NCBI GenBank assembly: GCA_019359505.1
Contig: JAHHHD010000007.1
Location: forward strand, 124,001 to 188,000
Source of the DNA: Drouetiella hepatica Uher 2000/2452
GTDB lineage: Bacteria > Cyanobacteriota > Cyanobacteriia > Elainellales > Elainellaceae
Direction of reading: 5' to 3'
DNA: 64,000 bases
The first letter of the stretch is position 1, and every line of letters begins with the position of its first letter. The notes below the pieces were generated by a model. That model did no database searches. It saw only the letters and a list, made by a program, of their open reading frames with translations, and was not told the origin of the DNA. This document shows positions 25,627 to 36,186 of the stretch, one piece after another. Made by a program: the position numbers and the translations under genes.

Positions 25627-27759
25627 CTACAGTCGCAGCGCCAATGCTGCGACATTGGACTCATTGAGCTTACGCACCAATCGCTGAGCTTGATGTTCAT
25701 ATAAAGGCAGCTCTAACGTAGCAGGCAGATTTACCATCAGTTTCTTAGCTGCACCAATATTACAGCCCGAAACTAGAGCAATTTTATTTGCACCTTCAAT
25801 GACAGCATGAGAATTCAAAGCCTGCTCAATTCGCACCTGCCATTGCCGAGGTGCTAGTTCTCCTCGCTCAATCCACTGAAGACTTTGACTCGTCGCCAAA
25901 ACAATCAGTCTTGCTCCTCCATATAGCCGGATATCCTCAGAAGGCATCAGTTCAGGCAGCTCTTGACTGTTGCGTTGATAGAGCACGGGCACAACGCTAT
26001 AACCATAGGCAATTTCAGACAGCAGCTTTCCGTTGAGCGTATCGCCTGCCTCAATGCTGTATTCCGTTACCAGCACCGTTTTTTGATTAAAGTGAAATAG
26101 GCTGATGATATTTTCACCAAACGCTGCCGCTACAAAGACTTCGGCAGAGAGCGCCGAGCCGCACAGCACCTGAGCATAGGGAAACAGGCGGGTGACGCTG
26201 TTGCTGAAATGTTGGTCATAGGTGCGGATCACCAGACGGCTGTTGGGATTGATCGTATGTGCCATCAGCCCCAGCTCCAAATTTTGGATATCGTCCCCTG
26301 TTACCACCACAATGCTTTTGGCTGTCTCTAAGTTTACTTTGGCGAGCAGATGCGGCAGATCGCCCATAATGATCGGCATACGCGGCAACGTGCTGGAATC
26401 GATCGCCTGAATCGTAATTGCCACCAGCGGCTGCTTCAGCTCTTGCAGCAGGGTTGCTACACCTTGCCCGACGCGCCCTAGCCCTACCAAAACCACATGG
26501 TTAGAGTGCGGCACCGGATCGCGGTTGCTGAAAAACATGAATCTAGAGGTGAGCAATGCCTCAGTCAACAACGCATACAGCACACCCACAAAGGCAGTCC
26601 CCGCCAAAGTCAACGTCAGGCTAAACAGCCGCAGCCACCCCGGCATTTCAGCTGCCGGAGCAGGCTGATTGGCGAAATCAACGCTGCCAAACAGATCGCC
26701 ATAGCCCCCTAGCAGCAGAATGATCGGCGCATAGAAAGCTTCTGCAAGACCAATTGTAGGATAGGACATCCGATACAGTAAGATACCTAGCAGCCACATA
26801 AACACCAGCGTGATTCCACAAACGATCGCCACTCGCTGAGTTTGGTATTGCTCAGTCGATCGCCAAAACTGCCGTAGTATTTGGGCTAAGGTTTTCCCCG
26901 GCTTTCCCCAATGCCCTAGCTGAATCCACAGTTGAGATATCCGAGCTACGCTCTTTTGCCAGCGGGAAGGTTTTGTCCGCAGATCATGGTCATTAGAACG
27001 GTCATGCGTGGGACGGGCAAGCATATCACCCATATCCAGTGAATTCATCACTTCTACATAGACCACGGTATCTCCATGCTTGAGGACGGCTTCGGAGTTC
27101 CACTGATGAAACTGCTCAGGATGTAAGGGGTTGAGTGGGGAATCTGATGGAGGGTCTAATGGGGTATGGCTCAGCAACCTCCGACTGCGGCTATTTAATC
27201 CATGTACCCACCAACGATCGCACCAGCGATCGCCCTGCTCCACCTGATATTTCACCACTCGCAGCAGCCGTTTCTCTAGTTTAAAGTACCCTAGCGTCTC
27301 TACGCTCAGCGCAGATAGGGCAAAGGCAGAAGCCGAGAGCTGCGTGGGTTCAAAGGCGGCAAAATTGCCTAAACTCTGCCCCAAAAGCTGATTCAGGTTT
27401 TGCTTGTCCGATCGCACAATCAGCCGCACTTTAGGGTTGAGCGATCGCGCCGCCAGTGCCGCCTCAGTGTTTACCCGCTCGTTGCCTGTAACCAGCAGAA
27501 TAGTACGGCAGTCGTGAATCCGCGCCTGCTTCAGCACAGTTTCTAGCCGACAGTCGCCAATAAGAACCTCCTCTAGCAGCTGAGGTAATTCGGGGATTTC
27601 CCAGCTTTTGGGCGGCGCCTCAACAATGGCGCTGACGATCGCTCCGTATTCTTTCAACTCCGCAACACAGTGCTGTCCTAAGCTACCCAGCCCGCAAACC
27701 AAAAATCGATCGAGCTGAGAGCCATAGGGCAGGTCAAGACTTTTTGAAGGAGAGGGCAT
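25627..27759 (-). CDS. Two-RCK-domain membrane protein (ion-channel-like, TrkA-N)
   Basis: A 710-residue protein with two NAD-binding RCK/TrkA-N modules flanking a membrane part. First module near residues 18-130 (FLVCGLGSLGQHCVAELK, then LLVTGNERVNTEAA). After a variable linker, hydrophobic segments at about 310-400 include a possible pore-like LLLGGYGDLFG. A second module begins at HVVLVGLGRVGQGVA, continues to IVVVTGDDIQNLELG, and has a C-terminal TrkA-C-like part. The family resembles ligand-gated potassium-channel-type proteins, but ion specificity is unknown. The N-terminal position of an RCK module ahead of the membrane part is unusual for simple potassium channels. Confidence 0.8.
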   Translation of the reverse strand: MPSPSKSLDLPYGSQLDRFLVCGLGSLGQHCVAELKEYGAIVSAIVEAPPKSWEIPELPQLLEEVLIGDCRLETVLKQARIHDCRTILLVTGNERVNTEAALAARSLNPKVRLIVRSDKQNLNQLLGQSLGNFAAFEPTQLSASAFALSALSVETLGYFKLEKRLLRVVKYQVEQGDRWCDRWWVHGLNSRSRRLLSHTPLDPPSDSPLNPLHPEQFHQWNSEAVLKHGDTVVYVEVMNSLDMGDMLARPTHDRSNDHDLRTKPSRWQKSVARISQLWIQLGHWGKPGKTLAQILRQFWRSTEQYQTQRVAIVCGITLVFMWLLGILLYRMSYPTIGLAEAFYAPIILLLGGYGDLFGSVDFANQPAPAAEMPGWLRLFSLTLTLAGTAFVGVLYALLTEALLTSRFMFFSNRDPVPHSNHVVLVGLGRVGQGVATLLQELKQPLVAITIQAIDSSTLPRMPIIMGDLPHLLAKVNLETAKSIVVVTGDDIQNLELGLMAHTINPNSRLVIRTYDQHFSNSVTRLFPYAQVLCGSALSAEVFVAAAFGENIISLFHFNQKTVLVTEYSIEAGDTLNGKLLSEIAYGYSVVPVLYQRNSQELPELMPSEDIRLYGGARLIVLATSQSLQWIERGELAPRQWQVRIEQALNSHAVIEGANKIALVSGCNIGAAKKLMVNLPATLELPLYEHQAQRLVRKLNESNVAALALRL

Positions 27760-28038
27760 GGGTAAGCAAACGAGTTTACCGGAGGTTTAAATAGCTATCA
27801 TCCAAACTCAGGGAGCATTCTGCCCTGATTCTAGGCGATTTAGCTTAGGAAAGCCTTGGGAATGAGCGATCGCCTCCCTTAAATGACGTTTAGCTAAGCC
27901 ATTTCACCCAGAGTGGTCGTTCAGTATTATTGCTGACGCTCCCAGGAAAAGTCTTTTTCATTACCGTGAAATAACGATGGTTTGGAAGAGGTTCTCTTTA
28001 GACAATGTGCCTACAACCTGATGAATGGTGGTTCTCAG

Positions 28039-28824
28039 ATGATGGCGATTCAATCCTCTATCCGCGTTAATAGCATGGAACTGCTGATGGCTTATCAGCA
28101 GCAACCCTCTGTCTCTCTTCGTAACAAACTGGTTCGCTTAAATGCTGGGTTAGTCCGCAAGATTGCTCATCGTGTGAGCCATCAATGTGCAGAACCCTAT
28201 GAAGATTTGGAGCAAATTGGTTACTTAGGTTTAATCCGGGCGATCGAGCGGTTCAATCCCACTCAAGGTTGCGCCTTTAGCTCCTTTGCCGTTCCCTATA
28301 TTCGAGGCGAAATGCTGCACTTCCTGCGCGATCGCAGTAGCCCCATCAAGGTGCCCCGTCGCTGGCAAGATTTGCAGAAAGAAGGACAAAAGATTCGCTT
28401 GGAACTCGCCAAAACACTAGGACGGCAGCCTCATGATGGCGAAATTGCCGATGAGTTAGGCATATCTCTGCATGAGTGGCAGGAAATCCGCATGGCTGTT
28501 AAAAACCGTCTGCCTTTGAGCCTTGACGCAACGGTGTGCCATCAGATTGATTCGCCCATTACTTTGGGTGAAACTTTGCCTGATGCTAGCTACTTAATTA
28601 TGCAGCGATTGGAAGAAGATCGGCAGCAGCTCCAGCGGGCTTTGGGTCAGCTAGAGGAAAAAACCAGAGCGGCGATCGAGTTCGTATTCTTTAGCGACTT
28701 GTCCCGTAAAGAAGTTGCCGAGCGCATTGGGGTGAGTCCGATGACGGTCACTCGCCGAATCCAACGCGGGTTGGAGCAAATGGTGGCATTTTTGCAACCC
28801 CAAACCATGCAAACCGATCCCTAG
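28039..28824 (+). CDS. sigF: Group 3 RNA polymerase sigma factor, SigF-like
   Basis: A sigma-B/F/G-type factor of about 261 residues from the ATG at 28039 (the frame is open to an ATG at 27982). Region 2 is EDLEQIGYLGLIRAIERFNP with FSSFAVPYIRGEMLHFLRD; region 3 begins KVPRRWQ; region 4 carries SDLSRKEVAERIGVSPMTVTRRIQ, the helix-turn-helix for -35 contact. In Synechocystis SigF controls type IV pili and motility; the same role here is inferred. A SpoIIE/RsbW-like pair lies 12 kb away, but regulation by it is not shown. Confidence 0.88.
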   Translation: MMAIQSSIRVNSMELLMAYQQQPSVSLRNKLVRLNAGLVRKIAHRVSHQCAEPYEDLEQIGYLGLIRAIERFNPTQGCAFSSFAVPYIRGEMLHFLRDRSSPIKVPRRWQDLQKEGQKIRLELAKTLGRQPHDGEIADELGISLHEWQEIRMAVKNRLPLSLDATVCHQIDSPITLGETLPDASYLIMQRLEEDRQQLQRALGQLEEKTRAAIEFVFFSDLSRKEVAERIGVSPMTVTRRIQRGLEQMVAFLQPQTMQTDP

Positions 28825-28895
28825 CCATGTTTCTACAGCGAGAAGGAGGCGCAGCTCTCCGCACCTCCGCACGCTACTCCTCTCGTACCGTTTGC

Positions 28896-29879
28896 CTACC
28901 CATGTAACCAGCGCGCCGCATCTTTAGCGTGGTAAGTGAGAATTAAATCTGCACCTGCCCGCTTGAAGCCCAAAAGCGTCTCCATGACCACACGCTCTTC
29001 ATCCACCCAGCCGTTTAGGGCAGCCGCTTTGACCATAGAGTATTCGCCTGACACGTTATAGGCCGCTACCGGAAGTTGGGTCGCTTGCTTAACGCGCCAA
29101 ATAATATCCATGTATGCTAAGGCTGGCTTCACCATTAGCATATCTGCGCCCTCAGCAATATCTAGCTCAATCTCCTTGAGGGCTTCGCGTCCGTTTGCTG
29201 GATCCATCTGATAGGTACGGCGATCGCCAAACTGCGGAGCCGATTCGGCAGCATCTCGGAAAGGGCCATAGTACGCCGAAGAATACTTGGCGGCATAGGA
29301 CATGATAGGGATATCTTCAAAACCCGCTTCATCTAGACCTGCACGCACGGCTTGAACAAACCCGTCCATCATGCCAGAGGGTGCAATGATATCCGCGCCT
29401 GCTTTCGCCTGAGCGACAGCCGTTTTCTTCAGCAGCTCCAATGTAGGGTCGTTTAGCACGCGCCCTGTCAGGTCGCCCACCTGCAAGTAGCCACAGTGAC
29501 CATGAGAGGTATACTCGCATAGGCAAGTGTCCACCATGACGATCAGATCGGGTACGGCTTCTTTCACCGCCGTTGCTGCAAGCTGAACAATGCCGTGGTC
29601 ATGCCATGCGCCCGTTGCGTCCACATCTTTATCGGCAGGAATGCCGAACAAAATGATGGCTGGAATGCCGAGGTCGTGAACCTCTTTAGCTTCCTCAACA
29701 ATTTTGTCGATCGAGAGCTGATACACACCCGGCATGGATTTGACTTCTTTGGCAAATCCTTCACCAGGGACGGCAAACAGGGGGTAGATCAAGTCATTGG
29801 TGGTCAACAAATTTTCTTGAACCATTCGACGCAGTTGAGGATGGCTACGCAAACGGCGAGGGCGCTGAATTGGGAACAT
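28896..29879 (-). CDS. hemB: Delta-aminolevulinic acid dehydratase
   Basis: HemB joins two 5-aminolevulinate molecules to porphobilinogen, the committed monopyrrole of chlorophyll, haem and bilins. It has 327 residues. The [15 protein letters not shown] segment has three Cys as in zinc-type enzymes. The Schiff-base lysines lie in [16 protein letters not shown] and in [12 protein letters not shown]. The start at 29879 gives the usual [11 protein letters not shown] opening. It converges with sigF and is monocistronic. Confidence 0.97.
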   Translation of the reverse strand: MFPIQRPRRLRSHPQLRRMVQENLLTTNDLIYPLFAVPGEGFAKEVKSMPGVYQLSIDKIVEEAKEVHDLGIPAIILFGIPADKDVDATGAWHDHGIVQLAATAVKEAVPDLIVMVDTCLCEYTSHGHCGYLQVGDLTGRVLNDPTLELLKKTAVAQAKAGADIIAPSGMMDGFVQAVRAGLDEAGFEDIPIMSYAAKYSSAYYGPFRDAAESAPQFGDRRTYQMDPANGREALKEIELDIAEGADMLMVKPALAYMDIIWRVKQATQLPVAAYNVSGEYSMVKAAALNGWVDEERVVMETLLGFKRAGADLILTYHAKDAARWLHG

Positions 29880-30030
29880 GGCGTTTACTAACGTTGGCTA
29901 AAGGATGAGAATTAAGCTGAAAATTGAAGGGCTGCGATCGCGATATCATCAGCGATATTGCCATCAGTGATCCAGTCTAGAACGGAGTCTGACCTTCCCT
30001 CACAATTCTGTTACGTTCTGTAAAGGTAGG

Positions 30031-30110
30031 TAGTCCTTAAGAGTTAATGATTTTTTGTGGTGTGGGAAAAGCCCACACCACAAAAAATCATTAACTGCAT
30101 ACCACTCAAA
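30031..30110. repeat. 24-bp-stem palindromic repeat
   Basis: Perfect 24-bp arms (30043-30066 and 30072-30095) with the loop AAAAG. The sequence outside the arms reads GGTAGTCC on the left and ATACCACTC on the right, a weak inverted pair. Its TTTTTTGTGGTGTGGG arm is related to that at 41490-41539 and its flank to the element at 33331-33405. It lies between hemB and the methyltransferase gene. Confidence 0.65.
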
Positions 30111-30121
30111 GATATTTGAGT

Positions 30122-31357
30122 CTAGGCAGGTGTTAGAAGAATGAGCTGCTGTCTTTGGAGCGATCGCACCTCTTCCAACCCTACAGTCTGTAAAGTTTCA
30201 TGACTCTGCAAAATCTCACGAACGGTTTTTCGTGCCGTCTGATTGCCGTCACAGGCTAGTAAAAACTGCCATTCAGCTTCTTCAATGCTGACAATTTGAT
30301 AGTCGGGGTTAAAGAACTGCCGACTGTCCTGCCAGCTATGAATACAGGGACTCGGTTCGGGTACCGCAGAGAGGAGGCGATCATCTCCCCGCCAATCTTC
30401 TCTATCGATCGGGCTGCGTCCTAGGAAAAACTCATAGTGGGTAATCGCCTGGGGATCAAGAAGTTCAATTAATCGATAGCGCTGGCGATCGCTCAGCAAT
30501 TTTGCCCGCTCTATTAATTCGGGGTTCTGACCAATTAACCGCGCCAATTGCCACACCTGCGGATTAGAAAAGTCAATAAACTCTAAACCGGATGCGTCAA
30601 TCAACTCAAACACGGTATTGATGTTGTAGTCAATTTCTTGCGGATGCACATACATATCGGCAAAGTAGCCATCTCGCTGATTTTCCCAAGACCAGCGCTC
30701 GGTTTCCCGTTGGCGGAGCCGATTATTTTCTGGCAGCGCCGCAAAAATCTGCCGTCCGACCTGAACGCCATCCGTATAGTCACCCCGCCGATCGCCTTGA
30801 AGGAGTGCGATCGCCTCTTGCATTAATTGAATCTCCCAGCGTCCTAGTTCGCCATACACAAAGATGTGCAGGATGCCCCCCGGAGCCAGCTTTTTTGCCA
30901 AAGCCTGAATGCCGCGAATCGGATCAGGCGTATGGTGTAAGACCCCAACGCAGTTAATCAGCTCAAATTCACCGGGCAGCCTCTCCACATCAAATAGACT
31001 GAGGTGATGAAACTCGACCCGCGATGCCCCGCTCTTTTGGCAGCGCTCTTTTGCTACCGCCAAGGCTCCAGCACTCAAGTCAATCCCTACCACTTCAGCT
31101 TCAGGGTTGAGATGCACCAGATACTCGGTTCCCACGCCCGTGCCGCATCCCGCATCCAGAATTCGGATATTCTGTCGAGCAGGCTTTCGTCCGGTGCAAA
31201 AATTAGATGCCGCCAGCCAGTTCCAGCGCCAGTTATAGCCCGGAGGTGGCTCATCTAACAGTGGCTCTGGCGGAAAGGGATAGGTGTCATACAGTCGGGC
31301 AACTGCCGCGCTGATTTTCTGAGGATTAAGGTGGGAATTGGGTTGAGAATCTGACAT
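30122..31357 (-). CDS. Class I SAM-dependent methyltransferase
   Basis: A 411-residue protein. The start is taken at the ATG 31357, since the longer frame begins with a TTG at 31393. After about 45 residues (Pro-rich PFPPEPLLDEPPPGY), motif I RILDAGCGTGVG is followed by GIDLSAGALAVA, CVGVLHHTPDP and GGILHIFVYG, a complete SAM-binding fold. The roughly 200-residue C-terminal extension is specific to a cyanobacterial branch. The substrate is not known. It precedes cpeZ on the same strand by 56 bp but has no clear functional link. Confidence 0.87.
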   Translation of the reverse strand: MSDSQPNSHLNPQKISAAVARLYDTYPFPPEPLLDEPPPGYNWRWNWLAASNFCTGRKPARQNIRILDAGCGTGVGTEYLVHLNPEAEVVGIDLSAGALAVAKERCQKSGASRVEFHHLSLFDVERLPGEFELINCVGVLHHTPDPIRGIQALAKKLAPGGILHIFVYGELGRWEIQLMQEAIALLQGDRRGDYTDGVQVGRQIFAALPENNRLRQRETERWSWENQRDGYFADMYVHPQEIDYNINTVFELIDASGLEFIDFSNPQVWQLARLIGQNPELIERAKLLSDRQRYRLIELLDPQAITHYEFFLGRSPIDREDWRGDDRLLSAVPEPSPCIHSWQDSRQFFNPDYQIVSIEEAEWQFLLACDGNQTARKTVREILQSHETLQTVGLEEVRSLQRQQLILLTPA

Positions 31358-31412
31358 GAGCTTTGGTAAGAGGTGCAGGGGATCGTGTTTCAACTCTCTA
31401 AAACACTACCTT

Positions 31413-32021
31413 CTATCCTCCCTTAAACTTCACCATCTGTTCTAAACGAGACAGAGAGCTAGCAGCTGATTCTCGCACGTAAGAATCAGCAGATTCATCA
31501 TTGATTAGAGCTTTTAGTACCTCTACCCCTCGACTATCGCCGATCGATCCAAGGGCATTAACCAGCGAGATCCCTAAAGCCGGATTATCGGTGGTTTGCA
31601 GCGCTTCAATCAGCACAGGGACAACCGGAGTGCCAATCTCACCCAACGCCATCACAGCTGCAATATGGACCACAGGGTTTGCATCATTGAGCGCCGTTTT
31701 CAAACCCTGCACAGCTTCCTCTGGGAAGGGTGTCTCTGGATGATTGATGGCAACCTGCGCTAGAGCCTTGGCAGCGCTGCCCCGTACCGTAACATTCTTG
31801 CTCTTCAGCAGCGCCTCTACCAGCGGCGGAATGGCATCAAATCCGATCGCGCCCAAAGTTTTCACTGCCGCCCGACGGTAGGTAGTATCGTCTTCATCTA
31901 AGATACTCATCAGCCGAGGAATGGTGGTTTCGTCTGGGTTTTCAGCCAGTTCCCACATGGCGCGATCGCGCAAGTGCGGGTTGGGATGCTTGAGCTGTTG
32001 AAAAAGTTCTTCTGTAGACAT
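31413..32021 (-). CDS. cpeZ: Phycoerythrin chaperone/lyase partner CpeZ (HEAT repeats)
   Basis: A 202-residue all-helical protein made of about five HEAT-like repeats, e.g. RRAAVKTLGAIGFDAIPPLVEAL and HIAAVMALGEIG. In Fremyella diplosiphon CpeZ is about this length and assists CpeY in joining phycoerythrobilin to phycoerythrin. It sits 30 bp after cpeY in the same orientation, and the order cpeB-cpeA-cpeY-cpeZ matches known loci. Generic HEAT proteins look alike, so the name rests on length and position together. Confidence 0.87.
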   Translation of the reverse strand: MSTEELFQQLKHPNPHLRDRAMWELAENPDETTIPRLMSILDEDDTTYRRAAVKTLGAIGFDAIPPLVEALLKSKNVTVRGSAAKALAQVAINHPETPFPEEAVQGLKTALNDANPVVHIAAVMALGEIGTPVVPVLIEALQTTDNPALGISLVNALGSIGDSRGVEVLKALINDESADSYVRESAASSLSRLEQMVKFKGG

Positions 32022-32051
32022 AGGAGATTTAGAAGGTTAACAATTTTGATA

Positions 32052-33320
32052 TTAGAGCCGCGAATTTGTATGAATTTGCGCTTTCTCTCGAATAAACCAG
32101 TCAGTGTCATCTATAAATGGCTCATAGGTGCTATTCCCCAGCTTTTCCAGAGACATTAGCGCCGCATATTTTAGATCCCAGATTTTGGTTTCTAGGCAGC
32201 TTTGCAGTTCAGGAACGGCTCGTGGATCGCCGAGTTCCCCTAGAGCGATCGCAGCTCCAGCACGCGACTTTTGAAACTGAGGCTGAGTATTGTGCAAGGA
32301 TTCCACTAGCAGATCGTAAGCCGGAGCCTGTTTCAACCAGCCCAACAGCTTGACGACATGGAAATGCGCTCCATAGTCCTGAACGGCTTCTTCATAGGCA
32401 GCAAACAGCGCCGCCGGAGCCGCCTCTGCGTAATGCTCCAGAATGGTTTTGACCGCCAGATAGCAACGCCCAAAGTCCGTTTCGTACAGCCCTCGGATCA
32501 GATCGGGAAGGTCGGGAATTCGATCGTATCGATGCACCAGATCCAAATCTTTCGGATGATCGTATAGCGTTTGTTCTAGGTAGGGCTGAATTGCTGGGAA
32601 GGCGATCGCTCCCTCAGATCCCTCGACCAGCATCCGAATGCCGCGCAGCCGAAACACCAGAGACACTGGACATCGAGCAATGTTAGGAATCGCGTCGTAG
32701 TAATGGGCATCAATCAGATCTTGGATGGACAAACGCCGCGCCAGCACATTTGGGTGTTGCAACATTGCTACCACTTTATCCATCTGGGAAAAATCTTGGG
32801 TGAAGCGACAGACCGCTGTGATCGCTGCACTAGCCGTCGGCGGATCGGCATCCTGAACAAATTTGCGAATGCGCTCTAGGGCAGGGTGATAGTTGAGCTT
32901 TGCCAGCGTGTGAATGATCACCCGATAGGTTTGTCCCGGCCTGTCTAGCAGCTTTGCCACATCTTCCAGAATATCGGGATCTTGGGTGCCAATTTCGCCG
33001 ATCGCCCAGACCGCATTTTCTACCATGTAGCAGTCATCATCTGCTAAACAGGTATGAATTAGCGGCAGTGCCTGGGGTGCCTCTAGCCAGCCCAAAGTCT
33101 CGACCGACTTGCGACGAACAATCCGGTTATCTAGCGCCGAATCGGTTTGCTGCACGGCTCTCATCAACGCCTGAACCGATCGCTCTGTAGGGAAATTCAC
33201 CAAATGGGAAGCTGCAATATAGCGCGAATCCTCTTCACCGATTTGATCTTGAGGCGTGTCTAAAAGGGCGATCGCCTGATCTTCCGTCAGATTAAAAAGT
33301 TTAAAAAAGCGTTTATCCAT
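32052..33320 (-). CDS. cpeY: Phycoerythrobilin lyase CpeY
   Basis: E/F-type bilin lyase, 422 residues from ATG 33320, close to the size of characterised CpeY. It begins MDKRFFKLFNLTEDQAIALL and is built of HEAT repeats throughout (VRRKSVETLGWLEAPQALPLIH, AALMSLEKLG). In Fremyella, CpeY attaches phycoerythrobilin to Cys82 of alpha-phycoerythrin; that Cys is present in the cpeA here. The frame is open a further 51 codons upstream, but that extension runs through a palindromic repeat and is rejected. It is 330 bp downstream of cpeA. Confidence 0.88.
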   Translation of the reverse strand: MDKRFFKLFNLTEDQAIALLDTPQDQIGEEDSRYIAASHLVNFPTERSVQALMRAVQQTDSALDNRIVRRKSVETLGWLEAPQALPLIHTCLADDDCYMVENAVWAIGEIGTQDPDILEDVAKLLDRPGQTYRVIIHTLAKLNYHPALERIRKFVQDADPPTASAAITAVCRFTQDFSQMDKVVAMLQHPNVLARRLSIQDLIDAHYYDAIPNIARCPVSLVFRLRGIRMLVEGSEGAIAFPAIQPYLEQTLYDHPKDLDLVHRYDRIPDLPDLIRGLYETDFGRCYLAVKTILEHYAEAAPAALFAAYEEAVQDYGAHFHVVKLLGWLKQAPAYDLLVESLHNTQPQFQKSRAGAAIALGELGDPRAVPELQSCLETKIWDLKYAALMSLEKLGNSTYEPFIDDTDWFIREKAQIHTNSRL

Positions 33321-33330
33321 AAAGCAAATT

Positions 33331-33405
33331 GTGGTGGTCCTCGAAATGTGATGATTTTTATGGGGTGGGCGAAGTTCACCCCATGAAAAATCATCACATG
33401 AATAC
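33331..33405. repeat. Palindromic repeat between cpeA and cpeY
   Basis: Arms 33347-33367 and 33377-33398 are complementary over about 21 bp apart from a single extra G in the right arm. The central ATGGGGTGGGCGAAG is reminiscent of the hairpin after pstS. Outer sequence GGTGGTCCTC resembles the left flank of the element at 30031-30110. Confidence 0.55.
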
Positions 33406-33540
33406 CAGTATCCAAATTTAGATTTCTTGCAGATTAGAATCTTTAGAGAATGTTTGTTAAAGCAAGCGCTCAAGACAGAGCAAACCTGGAGATTCTGCGC
33501 AATTACTTAACCTAAACAAGTCAAGCAAAGAGCTAAGAAC

Positions 33541-33557
33541 CCCCAGGTTTGCTGGGG
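33541..33557 (-). terminator. Hairpin between cpeA and cpeY
   Basis: CCCCAG(33541-33546)-GTTTG-CTGGGG forms a small GC-rich stem 94-110 bp beyond the cpeA stop. On the coding strand it lacks a good U tract; it may be an attenuator that keeps downstream lyase genes at a lower level than structural genes. This is an inference. Confidence 0.4.
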
Positions 33558-33650
33558 AGGAATTTATCCTGTTACGAAATTAAAAGCCTTGCAATGCGGT
33601 TGTGCAAAGTGTTCAAGTCGTGCCAGAGTCATTCCACCAGAATCACTCAA

Positions 33651-34148
<498 letters not shown>

Positions 34149-34215
34149 TTAAATCTCCCAAATGAATTTTGACTGTAAGCTTCAATCTTCCTGAGCGAAT
34201 CGCGTGGGCGATTGA

Positions 34216-34870
<655 letters not shown>

Positions 34871-34943
34871 AGGACAATTTAGAAGATAGGAGACGGTGGG
34901 GGTGCAAGTCCCAGTTATGAGAAACTAAGCAATAATCCTTAAT

Positions 34944-34985
34944 ATTCAAAAAACAATCCCCCATCAGGCTGATTCTGACGGGGGA
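34944..34985 (-). terminator. Rho-independent terminator of nblA
   Basis: On the minus strand, TCCCCCGTCAG pairs with CTGATGGGGGA (34957-34967 with 34975-34985, one A-C mismatch), followed by a TTGTTTTTTGA tract. It lies 83 bp after the nblA stop and should separate nblA transcription from cpeBA. Confidence 0.8.
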
Positions 34986-35067
34986 TGATACCCTGTTGTC
35001 GGGTGTATTTTCTGCGTTCTCAGCAAGCTCAAAGCTTTACGCCTCAAGGCTTTGCCCTAAGTTAAGT

Positions 35068-35235
35068 CTAGGCTTGCTTAATTAAATGCTTGATCATATT
35101 TTCTTTGATCATTAATTGCCTTAGCACCTCTAGAAGATATTCCTGGGATTCTTCAGTGCTGAGCTTTTTAACCTGCTCTTTATAGGTTCTCAGGGTAAAT
35201 TCCTGCTCTAGATTAAGACCTATCGGGATGTCCAT
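35068..35235 (-). CDS. nblA: Phycobilisome degradation protein NblA
   Basis: A 55-residue protein. NblA proteins are small helical adaptors of about 60 residues that bind phycobilisomes and hand them to a Clp protease under nutrient stress. Residues 1-20, MDIPIGLNLEQEFTLRTYKE, show the family pattern L-x-LEQ-F-x-L/I-R; then QVKKLS, and a second helix with LRQLMIKENMIKHLIKQ that matches the conserved L-x-Q-M-x-(R/K)-E-x-M-(Y/I) stretch. A GGAG site lies 12 bp before the ATG. Its gene is just upstream of cpeBA, same strand, separated by a terminator. Confidence 0.9.
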   Translation of the reverse strand: MDIPIGLNLEQEFTLRTYKEQVKKLSTEESQEYLLEVLRQLMIKENMIKHLIKQA

Positions 35236-35249
35236 AGTATTCGCACTCC

Positions 35250-35262
35250 GTTGTTCAACAAC
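35250..35262 (-). promoter_or_regulatory. Perfect palindrome ahead of the nblA ribosome binding site
   Basis: GTTGTT-C/G-AACAAC, 13 bp, begins 15 bp upstream of the ATG, directly before the GGAG site. It may fold in the mRNA leader or bind a dimeric regulator. No matching family motif such as NtcA was recognised. Confidence 0.4.
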
Positions 35263-35595
35263 ATTAGGCTTCTCTATACTTTGTATCTCAAGGTTAAGAA
35301 AGATTACATACCCCAGAGGTTGAATCTTTGCTCTCAGTTGGTCTCTTAAAAAGACTTGTAGTGTTTATATTTCAGGGCTTTAAGAGATTGAACTTATCTA
35401 TATTTTTTAGCTTGACTTTGACAATAGTAGATTAACAAAAATTACATCTGTTTGACAAGTGAGCCGATTTATACACTTCCGAATAATGGAGCTGGAGTCG
35501 CTGAAGTATGCGATCGCCACCATCCCAGGCAATAGCTCCCAGGCGGAACAGTTAGCGTCACAATAGAAATACTGTTCTTTAGAGCCAAGTTTGAT
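35263..35595. other. Divergent gap between nblA and the lyase gene
   Basis: This 333-bp region should contain the divergent promoters of nblA and the lyase gene. A CTTAACCTTGAGATA stretch on the minus strand near 35285-35300 resembles a single Pho-box unit. I see no second or third unit and no gene. Confidence 0.35.
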
Positions 35596-36186
35596 ATGGA
35601 TGTAATGGAGTTCTTTCAGCTAAGTACAGGGAAGTGGCGATCGCAGCGAACCACCCATCACCTTGCCTTCAGACGCTCTGAAGCCGGAGAGTCCGAGATT
35701 CGAGTTGAGGCGCTTGCTGCCGATCATCCTCAAGTGGTTGAAATCTGTCAGCTCCATGAGGTTGATCCTCAATTAGCGATCGGCGGAGCATTTGTTGCTT
35801 GGCAAGGCTCAATGGGCTGGGACAAGGCGGATGAAAATCACGAAGGAACTACAGTCTTTGCTCTGATTCCTGATCCGACGCAGCCTCGGCAGGGCACTAT
35901 GCTACGCGAACGCGGCTATGCTGAGATTGTCCCTGTTGCAGGGCACTATCACATGGATGAGGAAGACGGGTTGGTTCTGACAACTGACTACGAAACCATG
36001 AGTTCAGTTGAGCGATTCTGGTTTCCTAGCCCTAATCTGAGGATGCGCACCAGCACCGTCAAGCGGTTTGGCGGCTTTAGCACCGCAACGTTCTGTACTG
36101 AATTTCGGGTGGCAGAAGATCCGGAAGAGACTTCAGACAAAAGTGCTACTGAACCTGCAAAATACTTCTCCTTGTTTGGCGGTTGA
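35596..36186 (+). CDS. S/U-type phycobiliprotein lyase (CpcS/CpeS family)
   Basis: A 196-residue lipocalin-like beta-barrel protein. MEFFQLSTGKWRSQRTTHHL at the start, GSMGWDK, MLRERGYAEIVPVAGHYHMD and VERFWFPSPNLRMRTSTV are typical of CpcS/CpeS lyases, which attach bilins to the Cys at the 82-equivalent site of beta (and some alpha) subunits. With cpeBA adjacent, it may load phycoerythrin, but the broad-range CpcS role on phycocyanin and allophycocyanin is equally possible. Its stop overlaps the next gene by 4 bases. Confidence 0.87.
   Translation: MDVMEFFQLSTGKWRSQRTTHHLAFRRSEAGESEIRVEALAADHPQVVEICQLHEVDPQLAIGGAFVAWQGSMGWDKADENHEGTTVFALIPDPTQPRQGTMLRERGYAEIVPVAGHYHMDEEDGLVLTTDYETMSSVERFWFPSPNLRMRTSTVKRFGGFSTATFCTEFRVAEDPEETSDKSATEPAKYFSLFGG

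Noticed and set aside
33321-33473. N-terminal extension of cpeY (51 residues)
   Set aside because: It runs through a palindromic repeat and the family start MDKRFFKLF follows at 33320.
35285-35300. Pho-like CTTAACCT site before nblA
   Set aside because: Only one unit is visible, too little to call an operator.
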